From Streptomyces toyocaensis (lineage in GTDB: Bacteria; Actinomycetota; Actinomycetes; Streptomycetales; Streptomycetaceae): 39,581 nt of DNA. The first letter of the stretch is position 1. Each line of letters begins with the position of its first letter. The notes under the pieces were generated by a model. That model had not been told where the DNA came from and ran no database searches. It saw only the letters and a program-made list of their open reading frames with translations. The stretch spans positions 1-39,581 of the forward strand of contig NZ_JFCB01000048.1 in the NCBI RefSeq assembly GCF_000725125.1. Reading direction: 5' to 3'. A program made the translations under genes and the position numbers. Positions 8,183 through 14,758 of this stretch are shown here, piece after piece.

Positions 8183-8926
8183 ATGCGCCCCGAGACCCTG
8201 GTCGGCGACCACACGATCTACGCCTGCGTCATGGGCTCCCGTGCCTTCGGTCTGGCCACGGACCACAGCGACACCGACCGCCGGGGCGTCTTCCTCGCGC
8301 CCACTCCCCTGTTCTGGCGCTTCGAGAAGCCGCCGACACACGTCGAGGGACCGGCCGAGGAACAGTTCAGCTGGGAGCTGGAGCGCTTCTGCGAGCTGGC
8401 CCTGCGCGCCAACCCCAACATCCTGGAGTGCCTGCACTCCCCGCTGGTGGAGTACGCCGACGCCACCGGCCGCGAGCTGCTGTCCCTGCGCGGGGCGTTC
8501 CTCTCCCGCAGGGTCCACGAGACCTTCACCCGGTACGCCCACGGCCAGCGCCGCAAGCTGGACGCCGACGTCCGCACCCACGGCGCCCCGCGCTGGAAGC
8601 ACGCGATGCACCTGCTCCGCCTGCTGACCAGCGCCCGCGACCTGCTTCGCACCGGGACCCTCACGATCGACGTGGGCGAGGACCGCGCACCGCTGCTCGC
8701 GGTGAAGCGCGGCGAGGTTCCCTGGCCCGAGGTGGAGTCCCGGATGGCCCGGCTGGCGGAGGAGGGCGCGCGGGCCCTCCGGCGCAGCCCGCTGCCCGAG
8801 GGGCCCGACCGCCGCCGGGTCGAGGACTTCCTCGTGCGCACCCGCCGCGCCTCAGCGCTCCAGGCGGATCCGTACGACGAGGTCGTGCAGGGCGTCGTAC
8901 GCGGTGGGGGCGTCGGGCAGGGCTGA
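8183..8926 (+). CDS. Nucleotidyltransferase-fold protein (YcgL/COG3541-like)
   Basis: A 247-residue member of the polymerase-beta-like nucleotidyltransferase superfamily. The N-terminal active-site pattern is MGSRAFGLATDHSDTDRRGV: the GS helix start followed by SDTD, whose aspartates bind metal. The rest is helical with many charged residues. Its substrate is unknown; relatives of this group sit in gene neighbourhoods with NAD/ADP-ribose or RNA-processing enzymes. There is no ribosome binding site and a TANNNT element lies just upstream. Its last 75 bp overlap, tail to tail, the 3' end of a second nucleotidyltransferase on the opposite strand, and the shared region encodes both C termini. Confidence 0.82.
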   Translation: MRPETLVGDHTIYACVMGSRAFGLATDHSDTDRRGVFLAPTPLFWRFEKPPTHVEGPAEEQFSWELERFCELALRANPNILECLHSPLVEYADATGRELLSLRGAFLSRRVHETFTRYAHGQRRKLDADVRTHGAPRWKHAMHLLRLLTSARDLLRTGTLTIDVGEDRAPLLAVKRGEVPWPEVESRMARLAEEGARALRRSPLPEGPDRRRVEDFLVRTRRASALQADPYDEVVQGVVRGGGVGQG

Positions 8927-9604
8927 CGTCGCCTGCGCCTCGTCGAGCAGGCGGTGCAGCCGCTCCACCTCGGCCCGCACTCGTGCATGGTCGACGGCGG
9001 CGTCCCCGTGTTCGCGCTCCGCCTTGGCGGCGATCAGCTCCGGCAGGCGGTCCGGGGCGGCGCCCACCTCCACGGCGAGCGTGGGCAGATGGGGCTGCAC
9101 CTCGCCGGAGCGCATGAGGTGGATGCCGGTGAGCAGCACCCGGAAGGTGTAGAGCAGCGGCTTGAGTTCACCGGTCCTCTCGAACAGCCGCCACTGGGTC
9201 TGCGCGAACCCCCGGTAGTGGTGGGCGTGGTGACGGGTGAGGACGCCCGGGACGAGCGCGGCCAGTTCCCGGTGCGCGCCGGTGGTGTGCACGACCAGCG
9301 GGGACAGCAGCTGTTCCAGCACATAGCCGTTGCGGCGCAGCATGAGGCGGGCGAACTTGCGCAGGTCGTGCGTGACCAGGTCCATCTCGACGCCGTCCCG
9401 GACCCACGTCCTGGACCGGGTCTCATCCGGTTCGCGCAGCCCGACGAGATCGGCGGCGGGCAGCAGGTGTACGCCCCGCAGGTCCACGTCGGAGTCACGG
9501 GACGGAAAGCCGTACAGATGGGCGCCGGAGACGGTGGCGAACAGCACCGGGCCGGGCTGTTCGGCGATCACCGGGCTCAGGTCGAGGTCCAGGACGTCGG
9601 TCAT
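8852..9604 (-). CDS. Nucleotidyltransferase-fold protein (YcgL/COG3541-like), operon partner of ARH
   Basis: A 250-residue protein of the same broad family as its convergent neighbour. The active-site region reads VSGAHLYGFPSRDSDVDLRGVHL, with DSDVD carrying the metal-binding aspartates; the serine of the canonical GS pair is shifted (SGA). A helical region with FARLMLRRNGYVLEQLLSPLVV follows. The ATG at 9604 lies 3 bp after the stop of the ADP-ribosylglycohydrolase remnant, so the two were surely cotranscribed. That linkage points to a role with ADP-ribosylated or NAD-derived substrates, which is inference only. Its tail overlaps the plus-strand homologue by 75 bp. Confidence 0.82.
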   Translation of the reverse strand: MTDVLDLDLSPVIAEQPGPVLFATVSGAHLYGFPSRDSDVDLRGVHLLPAADLVGLREPDETRSRTWVRDGVEMDLVTHDLRKFARLMLRRNGYVLEQLLSPLVVHTTGAHRELAALVPGVLTRHHAHHYRGFAQTQWRLFERTGELKPLLYTFRVLLTGIHLMRSGEVQPHLPTLAVEVGAAPDRLPELIAAKAEREHGDAAVDHARVRAEVERLHRLLDEAQATSALPDAPTAYDALHDLVVRIRLER

Positions 9605-9607
9605 CGG

Positions 9608-10369
9608 TCAAGCGTCCCAGAGCGTTCCCAGCGCCAGCAGCTCACCCCGGTACTCGATGCGGTCCACCCACTCCGCCGGCCAGGCGTCCGCGCCCAGGTA
9701 GGCGCCGGCGAAGGCGCCCGTGAGGCAGGCGATGGAGTCGGAGTCGCCCGCGGTGCAGGCGGCGCGGCGCAGGGCGGTGAGGGGTTCGTCGACGAACAGG
9801 AGGAAGCAGAGCAGGCCGGTCGCCAGGGCCTCCTCGGCGATCCAGCCCTCGCCCGTGGCCAGGCACGGATCGGTCTCCGGCGAGACGGTGCGCACGGCGT
9901 CCTGGAGACGCCGGAGGATCTCCAGGCACTCGTCCCAGCCGCGGGCGATGAAGTGCTCGGGGGTGGGGTCCTGGGCGCGGCTCCACAGGTCGCCGAGCCA
10001 GAACTCGTGGTAGCGGGTGCGGTTCTCGTAGGCGTAGGAGCGCAGCAGTCCGATCAGGCCGGTCGGCTCGGCTCCCCGGGCGAGCAGCCGCACGGCGTGG
10101 GCGGTGAGGTCGGAGGCGGCGAGCGCGGTGGGGTGACCGTGGGTCAGGGCCGCCTGCAACTGGGCGGCACCCGCCCGCTGTTCGTCACTCAGGCCGGGGG
10201 CCAGACCCACCGGCGCGACGCGCATGTTGGCGCCGCAGCCCTTGGAGCCGATCTGGCCGGCGTCCTGCCAGGGCCGGTCCTCGCGGGCCAGCAGATGGCA
10301 GGCCCTGAGGCAGGTGTTGCCCGGCGCACGGTTGTTCTCGGGCGAGCGCCACCACTCCACGAACTCCTG
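9608..10369 (-). pseudogene. ADP-ribosylglycohydrolase (ARH/DraG family), C-terminal part; 5' end scrambled
   Basis: ARH enzymes remove ADP-ribose from proteins, nucleic acids or small molecules using two metal ions. This block carries the intact C-terminal two-thirds: EFVEWWRSPENNRAPGNTC, then KGCGANMRVAP, then the metal-binding GDSDSIACLTGAFAGAYLG near the end. A 250-residue frame is still open from a GTG at 10360 (VEWWRSPENN), so a product could be made. However, the N-terminal TDDTQM metal-binding motif is destroyed: at 10370/10371 the preceding sequence changes to block 10371-10445 in a different frame, and the TQM half is found inverted at 10507. Activity is therefore doubtful. It is followed after 3 bp by the nucleotidyltransferase gene. 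Confidence 0.82.
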
Positions 10370-10370
10370 C

Positions 10371-10445
10371 GTCGGTGACGATCGCCGGGCTCGGCAGGTC
10401 CATCCCCCGCCAGGGGCCGAACGCGGCGAGGATCGACGGGACGTC
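10371..10445 (-). pseudogene. ARH fragment (residues leading into the first metal motif)
   Basis: In the minus direction these 75 bases read DVPSILAAFGPWRGMD followed by LPSPAIVTD, the ARH segment that normally follows ALGFPTEFN and precedes DTQMTLAL. It directly joins the C-terminal ARH block (frame change) on one side and a Nudix fragment on the other. Confidence 0.72.
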
Positions 10446-10508
10446 GGGCCGGTCGAGGGCGGTGCCCCAGACGGCCTCGTAGACCTGTCGCAGTTCCCCG
10501 AGGGTCAC
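10446..10508 (-). pseudogene. Nudix/NrtR-like fragment (start of the C-terminal winged-helix region)
   Basis: In the minus direction, and in frame with the neighbouring ARH fragment, these 63 bases read VTLGELRQVYEAVWG followed by TALDRP. This resembles the linker-winged helix start of Nudix proteins of the NrtR type (TL.ELR.VYE.V.G..LD..NF..K). The expected continuation, FRRKVLATPGF, is at 10765-10836. Confidence 0.68.
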
Positions 10509-10596
10509 CCAGATGACGCTCGCGCTCGGGCGGGGGCTGCGTACCGCCATGGACCGGGGACCGCTCACCCCTAAGCGGCTGGAGCGGCCGGTGCGC
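10507..10596 (+). pseudogene. ARH fragment, inverted (TQMTLALG block)
   Basis: On the plus strand these 90 bases read TQMTLALGRGLRTAMDRG and then PLTPKRLERPVR, exactly the stretch missing between the VTD end of the 10371-10445 block and the EFVEWW start of the C-terminal ARH block. It is inverted relative to both. It shares the short sequence gtcacc with the end of the other block. Confidence 0.72.
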
Positions 10597-10689
10597 GGGG
10601 GCAAACCCGCCGCTCTGTACCGCGCGGGCACCGCCGCCACCCTCCATCCGCCGCTGCTCCGGCCGACCCCGGAAGGACGCCCCGCATGA
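10597..10689 (+). pseudogene. Nudix/NrtR-like C-terminal end, inverted
   Basis: Read on the plus strand, GGKPAALYRAGTAATLHPP and LLRPTPEGRPA-stop resemble the C-terminal end of NrtR-like Nudix proteins (G.PA.LYR.G....L.PP.LRP). It is fused in frame behind the inverted ARH block. Its TGA overlaps the ATG of the ARH N-terminal fragment (ATGA), which preserves the ancestral Nudix-ARH gene junction. Confidence 0.7.
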
Positions 10690-10763
10690 CCACGACGACC
10701 ACCGTCACCAAGCGCGCCGCGACAGGTGCCCTCACGGGACTCGCCCTGGGGGACGCGCTGGGG
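10686..10763 (+). pseudogene. ARH N-terminal fragment, inverted
   Basis: Starting at ATG 10686 the plus strand reads MTTTTTVTKRAATGALTGLA followed by LGDALGG, a typical ARH N terminus with its GA..GLALGDALG helix. The frame then closes after three codons (stop 10773-10775). The rest of the gene lies on the other strand to the left. Confidence 0.75.
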
Positions 10764-10764
10764 G

Positions 10765-10836
10765 GCCGCCGGTGAGACGGGCGGCGCCGGGGACGGCCTC
10801 GACGAAGCCCGGCGTGGCGAGCACCTTGCGCCGGAA
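10765..10836 (-). pseudogene. Nudix/NrtR-like middle fragment
   Basis: In the minus direction these 72 bases read FRRKVLATPGFVEAV followed by PGAARLTGG, the winged-helix segment that should join the TALDRP end of block 10446-10508 to the GGKPAALYR block. It abuts the ARH N-terminal fragment within a base or two. The catalytic Nudix domain that should precede all this is absent. Confidence 0.68.
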
Positions 10837-10837
10837 G

Positions 10838-10860
10838 ATAATAGTCACAGCGACTATAAA
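10838..10860. promoter_or_regulatory. Palindromic operator candidate (ATAGTC-N5-GACTAT)
   Basis: ATAGTC at 10841-10846 and GACTAT at 10852-10857 form a perfect inverted repeat with a 5-bp centre, inside an AT-rich island (ataatagtcacagcgactataaa) in very GC-rich DNA. It borders the scrambled Nudix/NrtR-ARH block on the side where that operon would have started. I infer an autoregulatory NrtR-type operator; no match to a published motif was tested. Confidence 0.55.
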
Positions 10861-10902
10861 AGGGGGTGCGGGTCGGGGACAACCCTCTTCGGAGCGCGGC
10901 CC

Positions 10903-11943
10903 CTAGAGGTCGACCTCCTGCATCAGCATCCCGACCTCGGTGTTGGACAGCCGCCGCAGCCAGCCCGACTTCTGGTCGCCCAGGGTGATCGGTCCGAAGG
11001 CGGTGCGCACCAGCTTGTCCACCGGGAACCCGGCTTCCGCGAGCATGCGGCGCACGATGTGCTTGCGGCCCTCGTGCAGGGTCACCTCGACGAGGTAGTT
11101 CTTGCCGGTCTGCTCCACGACCCGGAAGTGGTCCGCGCGCGCGTAGCCGTCGTCGAGCTGGATGCCGTCCTTGAGCTTCTTGCCCAGGTCACGCGGGATG
11201 GGCCCCACGATGTGCGCGAGGTAGGTCTTCTTCACGCCGTACTTGGGGTGGGTCAGCCGGTGCGACAGCTCGCCGTGGTTGGTGAGCAGGATGACGCCCT
11301 CGGTCTCGGTGTCGAGCCGCCCGACGTGGAAGAGCCGGGTCTCGCGGTTGGTGACGTAGTCGCCGAGGCACTGGCGCCCCTCAGGGTCCTCCATGGTCGA
11401 CACGACACCGGCGGGCTTGTTCAGCGCGAAGAACTGGTACGACTGCGTGGCCACCGTCAGGCCGTCGACCTTGACCTCGTCCTTCTCCGGGTCGACCCGG
11501 CGGCCCTGCTCGAGGACGATCTCGCCGTTGACCTCGACCCGCGCCTGCTCGATCAGTTCCTCACAGGCACGCCGGGATCCGTAGCCCGCCCGCGCGAGCA
11601 CCTTCTGCAGCCGCTCGCCCTCCTGCTCGGCACCGGGGAAGGTCTTCGGGAGCTTCACGTCCTTCTTGCCCGCGTACCGGTCGCGGTTGCGCTCCTCCAT
11701 CCGCGTCTCGTACTCGCGCGAACGTCCGGGGGCGGTACGGCCGCCGCCGCTCCGGGACGACGGTTTGGCACCGCCACGCCCGGACTTCGGGCCCTCCTTG
11801 GTCCCCGCGGGGCCCACGTCGTAGCGGCGCTCCTCGGGGCGGGGCTTGCGGGGGCGGCCCTGCCCCTGCTTCTGGTCCCTGTTGTTGCCGGCGCCGCGGT
11901 GGTTACCGCGTCCGCCGCTCTTACCGCTGCCGCTGCTTCGCAT
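10903..11943 (-). CDS. rluB: Ribosomal large subunit pseudouridine synthase, RluB/RsuA family
   Basis: It isomerises uridine to pseudouridine in rRNA (RluB family: helix 80 of 23S rRNA). Of 346 residues, the first 105 are a Gly/Arg/Lys-rich low-complexity arm, then an S4 RNA-binding domain (RLQKVLARAGYGSRRACEEL) at about 111-165, then the synthase domain with the catalytic Asp211 in GRLDTETEGVILLT and the KTYLAHI and EGRKHIVRRM blocks. The ATG at 11943 shares one base with the scpB stop (TGATG). Close scpB-rluB linkage is common in Gram-positive bacteria. It is the last gene of the parA-scpAB operon, before the scrambled Nudix/ARH remnant. Confidence 0.95.
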   Translation of the reverse strand: MRSSGSGKSGGRGNHRGAGNNRDQKQGQGRPRKPRPEERRYDVGPAGTKEGPKSGRGGAKPSSRSGGGRTAPGRSREYETRMEERNRDRYAGKKDVKLPKTFPGAEQEGERLQKVLARAGYGSRRACEELIEQARVEVNGEIVLEQGRRVDPEKDEVKVDGLTVATQSYQFFALNKPAGVVSTMEDPEGRQCLGDYVTNRETRLFHVGRLDTETEGVILLTNHGELSHRLTHPKYGVKKTYLAHIVGPIPRDLGKKLKDGIQLDDGYARADHFRVVEQTGKNYLVEVTLHEGRKHIVRRMLAEAGFPVDKLVRTAFGPITLGDQKSGWLRRLSNTEVGMLMQEVDL

Positions 11944-12602
11944 CAGAATTCCGTCGTCGTCGTGTTCGTCGGGGGACCGTCGTCCGGCTCCGGGGCGTCC
12001 GGATCGAACGACGGTACGCCTTCCTGTGTCTCGGCCTCGATCGCCTCCGCCTCCGGGAGGAAGGGCGCGAGCTCCGGGAGCTCGTCCAGACCGCGCAGGC
12101 CCATCCGCTCCAGGAAGTAGTTCGTCGTCGTGTACAGGATCGCACCTGTTTCGGGTTCCGTGCCCGCCTCCTCGATCAGACCGCGTTGGAGGAGGGTGCG
12201 CATCACACCGTCGCAGTTCACTCCGCGCACCGCTGAGACGCGGCTGCGGCTGACCGGCTGACGGTAGGCGACGACCGCGAGGGTCTCCAGCGCGGCCTGG
12301 GTGAGCCGGGCCTGCTGGCCGTCCAGGACGAAGCGCTCGACGGCGGCGGCGTACTCGGGGCGGGTGTAGAAGCGCCAGCCGCCCGCGACGAGGCGCAGCT
12401 CGAAGCCGCGGCCCTGGGCGGTGTACTCGTCGGCCAGCTCGCGCAGCGCGTCCGCGACCTGGCGTCGCGGGCGCTCCAGGATCTTCGCCAGGTGCTCCTC
12501 GGTCGCGGGTTCGTCCACGACCATGAGGACCGCCTCCAGGGCGGGCCTCAGGCCGAGGTCCGCGACGAGCCCGGCGGGGGTCCCGGTCGTCTCCTCGCTC
12601 AC
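11943..12602 (-). CDS. scpB: Segregation and condensation protein B
   Basis: ScpB is a kleisin-associated (Kite) subunit of the SMC-ScpAB complex that compacts and segregates the chromosome. The 219-residue protein has two winged-helix domains: the first with ALEAVLMVVDEPATEEHLAKIL, the second with the conserved ETLAVVAYRQPVSRSRV and RGVNCDGVMRTLLQRGLI. It ends in an acidic tail. The start is the GTG at 12602 that overlaps the scpA stop (GTGA). The minus frame stays open far upstream to 14120, but that part is the Pro/Ala-rich antiframe of scpA and is not used. Confidence 0.95.
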   Translation of the reverse strand: MSEETTGTPAGLVADLGLRPALEAVLMVVDEPATEEHLAKILERPRRQVADALRELADEYTAQGRGFELRLVAGGWRFYTRPEYAAAVERFVLDGQQARLTQAALETLAVVAYRQPVSRSRVSAVRGVNCDGVMRTLLQRGLIEEAGTEPETGAILYTTTNYFLERMGLRGLDELPELAPFLPEAEAIEAETQEGVPSFDPDAPEPDDGPPTNTTTTEF

Positions 12603-14200
12603 GGCTTCCTCTCCTCCTGTGGCTGCTCGGGCGGCCGGTCGAACTCGTCGGTGACCGTCGGCTGGGCCTCGCCGTCCCCGCCGGTCCAGCGCACGGTCAG
12701 CTCGCCGAGGGCGCTCTCCTGGTCGAGGGCGACGGCCTTCTCGCGGTACAGCTCCAGGAGGGCGAGGAACCGTGCCACGACGGTCAGCGTGTCGTCCGTG
12801 TCCTCGACGAGCGCGCGGAAGGTGGCCTCGCCCAGCTCCCTGAGGCGCGCGACGACGATCCCGGCCTGTTCCTGCACGCTGACCAGCGGTGCGTGGATGT
12901 GGTCGACGTACACCTGCGGCTTGGGCCGGGGCTGCATCGCCTTGACGGCGAGCCTGGCGAAGCCCTCGGCGCCGATGCTGATGACGACCTCGGGCAGCAG
13001 CTCGGCGTGCTGCGGTTCCAGCCCCACCGTACGCGGATACCGCCGGCCCTCGTCCTGCAGCCGCCGGTCGAGGATGTCGGCGATCCGCTTGTACGCGCGG
13101 TACTGCAGCAGCCGCGCGAACAGCAGGTCGCGGGCCTCCAGCAGGGCGAGGTCGGCCTCGTCCTCCACCTCGGCGGCGGGGAGCAGCCGCGCGGCCTTGA
13201 GGTCGAGCAGCGTGGCGGCCACGACGAGGAACTCGGTCGTCTCGTCCAGGTCCCAGTCCGGCCCCAGGGCGCGGATGTACGCCATGAACTCGTCGGTCAC
13301 CCTGGACAGGGCGACCTCGGTCACGTCCAGCTTGTGCTTGGCGATCAGCTGGAGCAGCAGGTCGAACGGGCCCTCGAAGTTCGCCAGCCGCACCTTGAAC
13401 CGGCCACTGTCGTCGCCGGCGGCGCCGCCGTCCGGAGCACCGTCCCCGGACACCCCCGCGGGTCCATGTGCACCGGCCCCGCCCTCCGGCCCGCCGGCCG
13501 GGACGGTTTCCCCGCCCGCCTCCCGTGCGCGCGGCGCGACGACGTGCCCGGCCGCCGCCTCGTCCACGGGGGCCGCGACCGCCCCTCCGGCTCGCGCGGC
13601 TCCTTCCGGCGTCACGACCGGCTCGGCGGCCGCAGGGACACGCGTGGGATCCTCCCGCCCACCCGACCCAGCGGCTCCGTCCCGCGGCGTCGCCGCCGGT
13701 TCGGCCGCAGCGGGAAGCCCGGTCTCCGCCGCTTCCCCGACCGTCCCGGGCGAGGAGGCGGGCGCCGCCGGGACCGGCTCCCCCGGCCGGGCGGCTCCGT
13801 CCTGCGGGTACGCGGCCGACCGCCCTGACGGAGGCGCCGCAGCGAGAAACCCGGTCTCCAACGCTTCCCCGACCGTCCCGGGCGAGGAGGCGGGCGCCGC
13901 CGGGACCGGCTCCCCCGACCGGGCGGCTCCGTCCAGCGGGAACGCGGCCGACCGCCCTGACGGAGGCGCCGCAGCGGGAAGCCCGGTCTCCGCCGCTTCC
14001 CCGGCCGTCCCGGGCGAGGGGGCGGGCTCCCCGGGGCCGCTCGCGCGGGCCTCCGGCGGCGAGGGCTCCGTGAGCGCCCGCGCGCCGGCGCCCTCCCCGG
14101 GCGCGGATGCCGGCGGGCACGCGCCCGGCCCCCGGCCCAGGGCGCGGCGGCGCGGGGGCCGGTCGCCGGGGACGGGGTCGGGTGCGTCGTTCGAGGTCAT
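12599..14200 (-). CDS. scpA: Segregation and condensation protein A (kleisin) with long repetitive N-terminal extension
   Basis: ScpA is the kleisin that bridges SMC heads. The core starts near residue 268 (RFKVRLANFEGPFDLLLQLI), contains the helical ScpB-binding region with TLLDLKAARLLP, and ends with a winged helix (FLALLELYREKAVALDQ). Before it lie about 265 residues of Pro/Ala/Gly-rich sequence, far longer than the usual ScpA N terminus. They contain two full 44-residue tandem repeats (residues 63-106 and 107-150) and a partial third. The ATG at 14200 has ggagg only two bases upstream, so an internal start is possible; the codon bias through the extension nevertheless looks coding. The stop overlaps scpB, and a 179-residue ribbon-helix-helix gene precedes it by 18 bp. 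Confidence 0.88.
   Translation of the reverse strand: MTSNDAPDPVPGDRPPRRRALGRGPGACPPASAPGEGAGARALTEPSPPEARASGPGEPAPSPGTAGEAAETGLPAAAPPSGRSAAFPLDGAARSGEPVPAAPASSPGTVGEALETGFLAAAPPSGRSAAYPQDGAARPGEPVPAAPASSPGTVGEAAETGLPAAAEPAATPRDGAAGSGGREDPTRVPAAAEPVVTPEGAARAGGAVAAPVDEAAAGHVVAPRAREAGGETVPAGGPEGGAGAHGPAGVSGDGAPDGGAAGDDSGRFKVRLANFEGPFDLLLQLIAKHKLDVTEVALSRVTDEFMAYIRALGPDWDLDETTEFLVVAATLLDLKAARLLPAAEVEDEADLALLEARDLLFARLLQYRAYKRIADILDRRLQDEGRRYPRTVGLEPQHAELLPEVVISIGAEGFARLAVKAMQPRPKPQVYVDHIHAPLVSVQEQAGIVVARLRELGEATFRALVEDTDDTLTVVARFLALLELYREKAVALDQESALGELTVRWTGGDGEAQPTVTDEFDRPPEQPQEERKP
13751..14014. repeat. Two tandem 132-bp repeats plus a partial third in scpA
   Basis: Units 13883-14014 and 13751-13882 are nearly identical, each encoding 44 residues (PGT.GEA.ETG..AAAPPSG, then RSAA...DGAAR.GEPVPAAPASS). 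A partial third copy continues to about 13650 and diverges. In-frame multiples of 3 keep the extension open, so copy number can vary without a frameshift. Confidence 0.85.
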
Positions 14201-14218
14201 GGCCTCCGCAGGCTACCG

Positions 14219-14758
14219 CTACCGTCCGCGGAGGCGTCGTACGAGGATGCTGGCGTCCCCTCGGCTCTCCAGGTCGGCGAGGACCACGGCGACCGCCTCA
14301 CGGACGATCCGGCCGCGGTCGACGGCGAGACCGTGCTCGCCGCGCAGGACGAGACGCGCGTGCTCGAGGTCCATCAGTTCCTCGGCGGACACGTACACGG
14401 TGATCTTCTCGTCGTGCCGTTCCCGGCCGCTTGGCCGGCGTGCCGCCGCCCGTCCCCGCTTGCGCGGGGCCGCGCCCTCCTGCGGCGCCTGACGCCGCCC
14501 GGGGCCCGTCGCGCCCCGGCTGCGGGACTCACCGGCCCCGTCCGGCTCCGCGTCCGCCGCCGCATGCTCCGCGCCCTCGCCGTCGCCGCCCTGCGCGGGC
14601 ACCGACTGCGGCGCGTCCTCCTGCGCGGCCGCCGCCGCGTCGCCCTCCCCCGCGGGAGCGGGAACGCGGGCGTCGCCGCCTGCGCGCCGGGGAGTGGACG
14701 CCTGGAGCGCCGTTCCCCCTGTCGTACGGAAGAGTTCGTCGGCCCCCGGCAGACTCAC
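14219..14758 (-). CDS. Putative ribbon-helix-helix DNA-binding protein, ParA partner candidate
   Basis: A 179-residue protein between parA and scpA. About 110 residues are low-complexity Ala/Gly/Arg/Glu sequence. The last 65 residues read as strand-helix-helix: KITVYVSAEELMDLEHARLV, then a loop, then DRGRIVREAVAVVLADLE, the pattern of ribbon-helix-helix DNA-binding dimers. The GTG at 14758 overlaps the parA stop (GTGA). The open frame begins four codons earlier (14770) without a ribosome site. I do not recognise a named family. The fold call rests on pattern alone; a role as centromere or DNA anchor for the adjacent ParA is inference. Confidence 0.75.
   Translation of the reverse strand: MSLPGADELFRTTGGTALQASTPRRAGGDARVPAPAGEGDAAAAAQEDAPQSVPAQGGDGEGAEHAAADAEPDGAGESRSRGATGPGRRQAPQEGAAPRKRGRAAARRPSGRERHDEKITVYVSAEELMDLEHARLVLRGEHGLAVDRGRIVREAVAVVLADLESRGDASILVRRLRGR

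Noticed and set aside
10571..10882. Small minus-strand open frame of about 100 codons
   Set aside because: It runs antisense or out of frame across the Nudix/ARH fragments and has an Arg/Pro-rich noise composition.
12603..14120. Continuous minus-strand frame upstream of scpB, giving a 725-residue protein
   Set aside because: It is Arg/Gly/Ala-rich antiframe of scpA; scpB homology starts exactly at the GTG overlapping the scpA stop.
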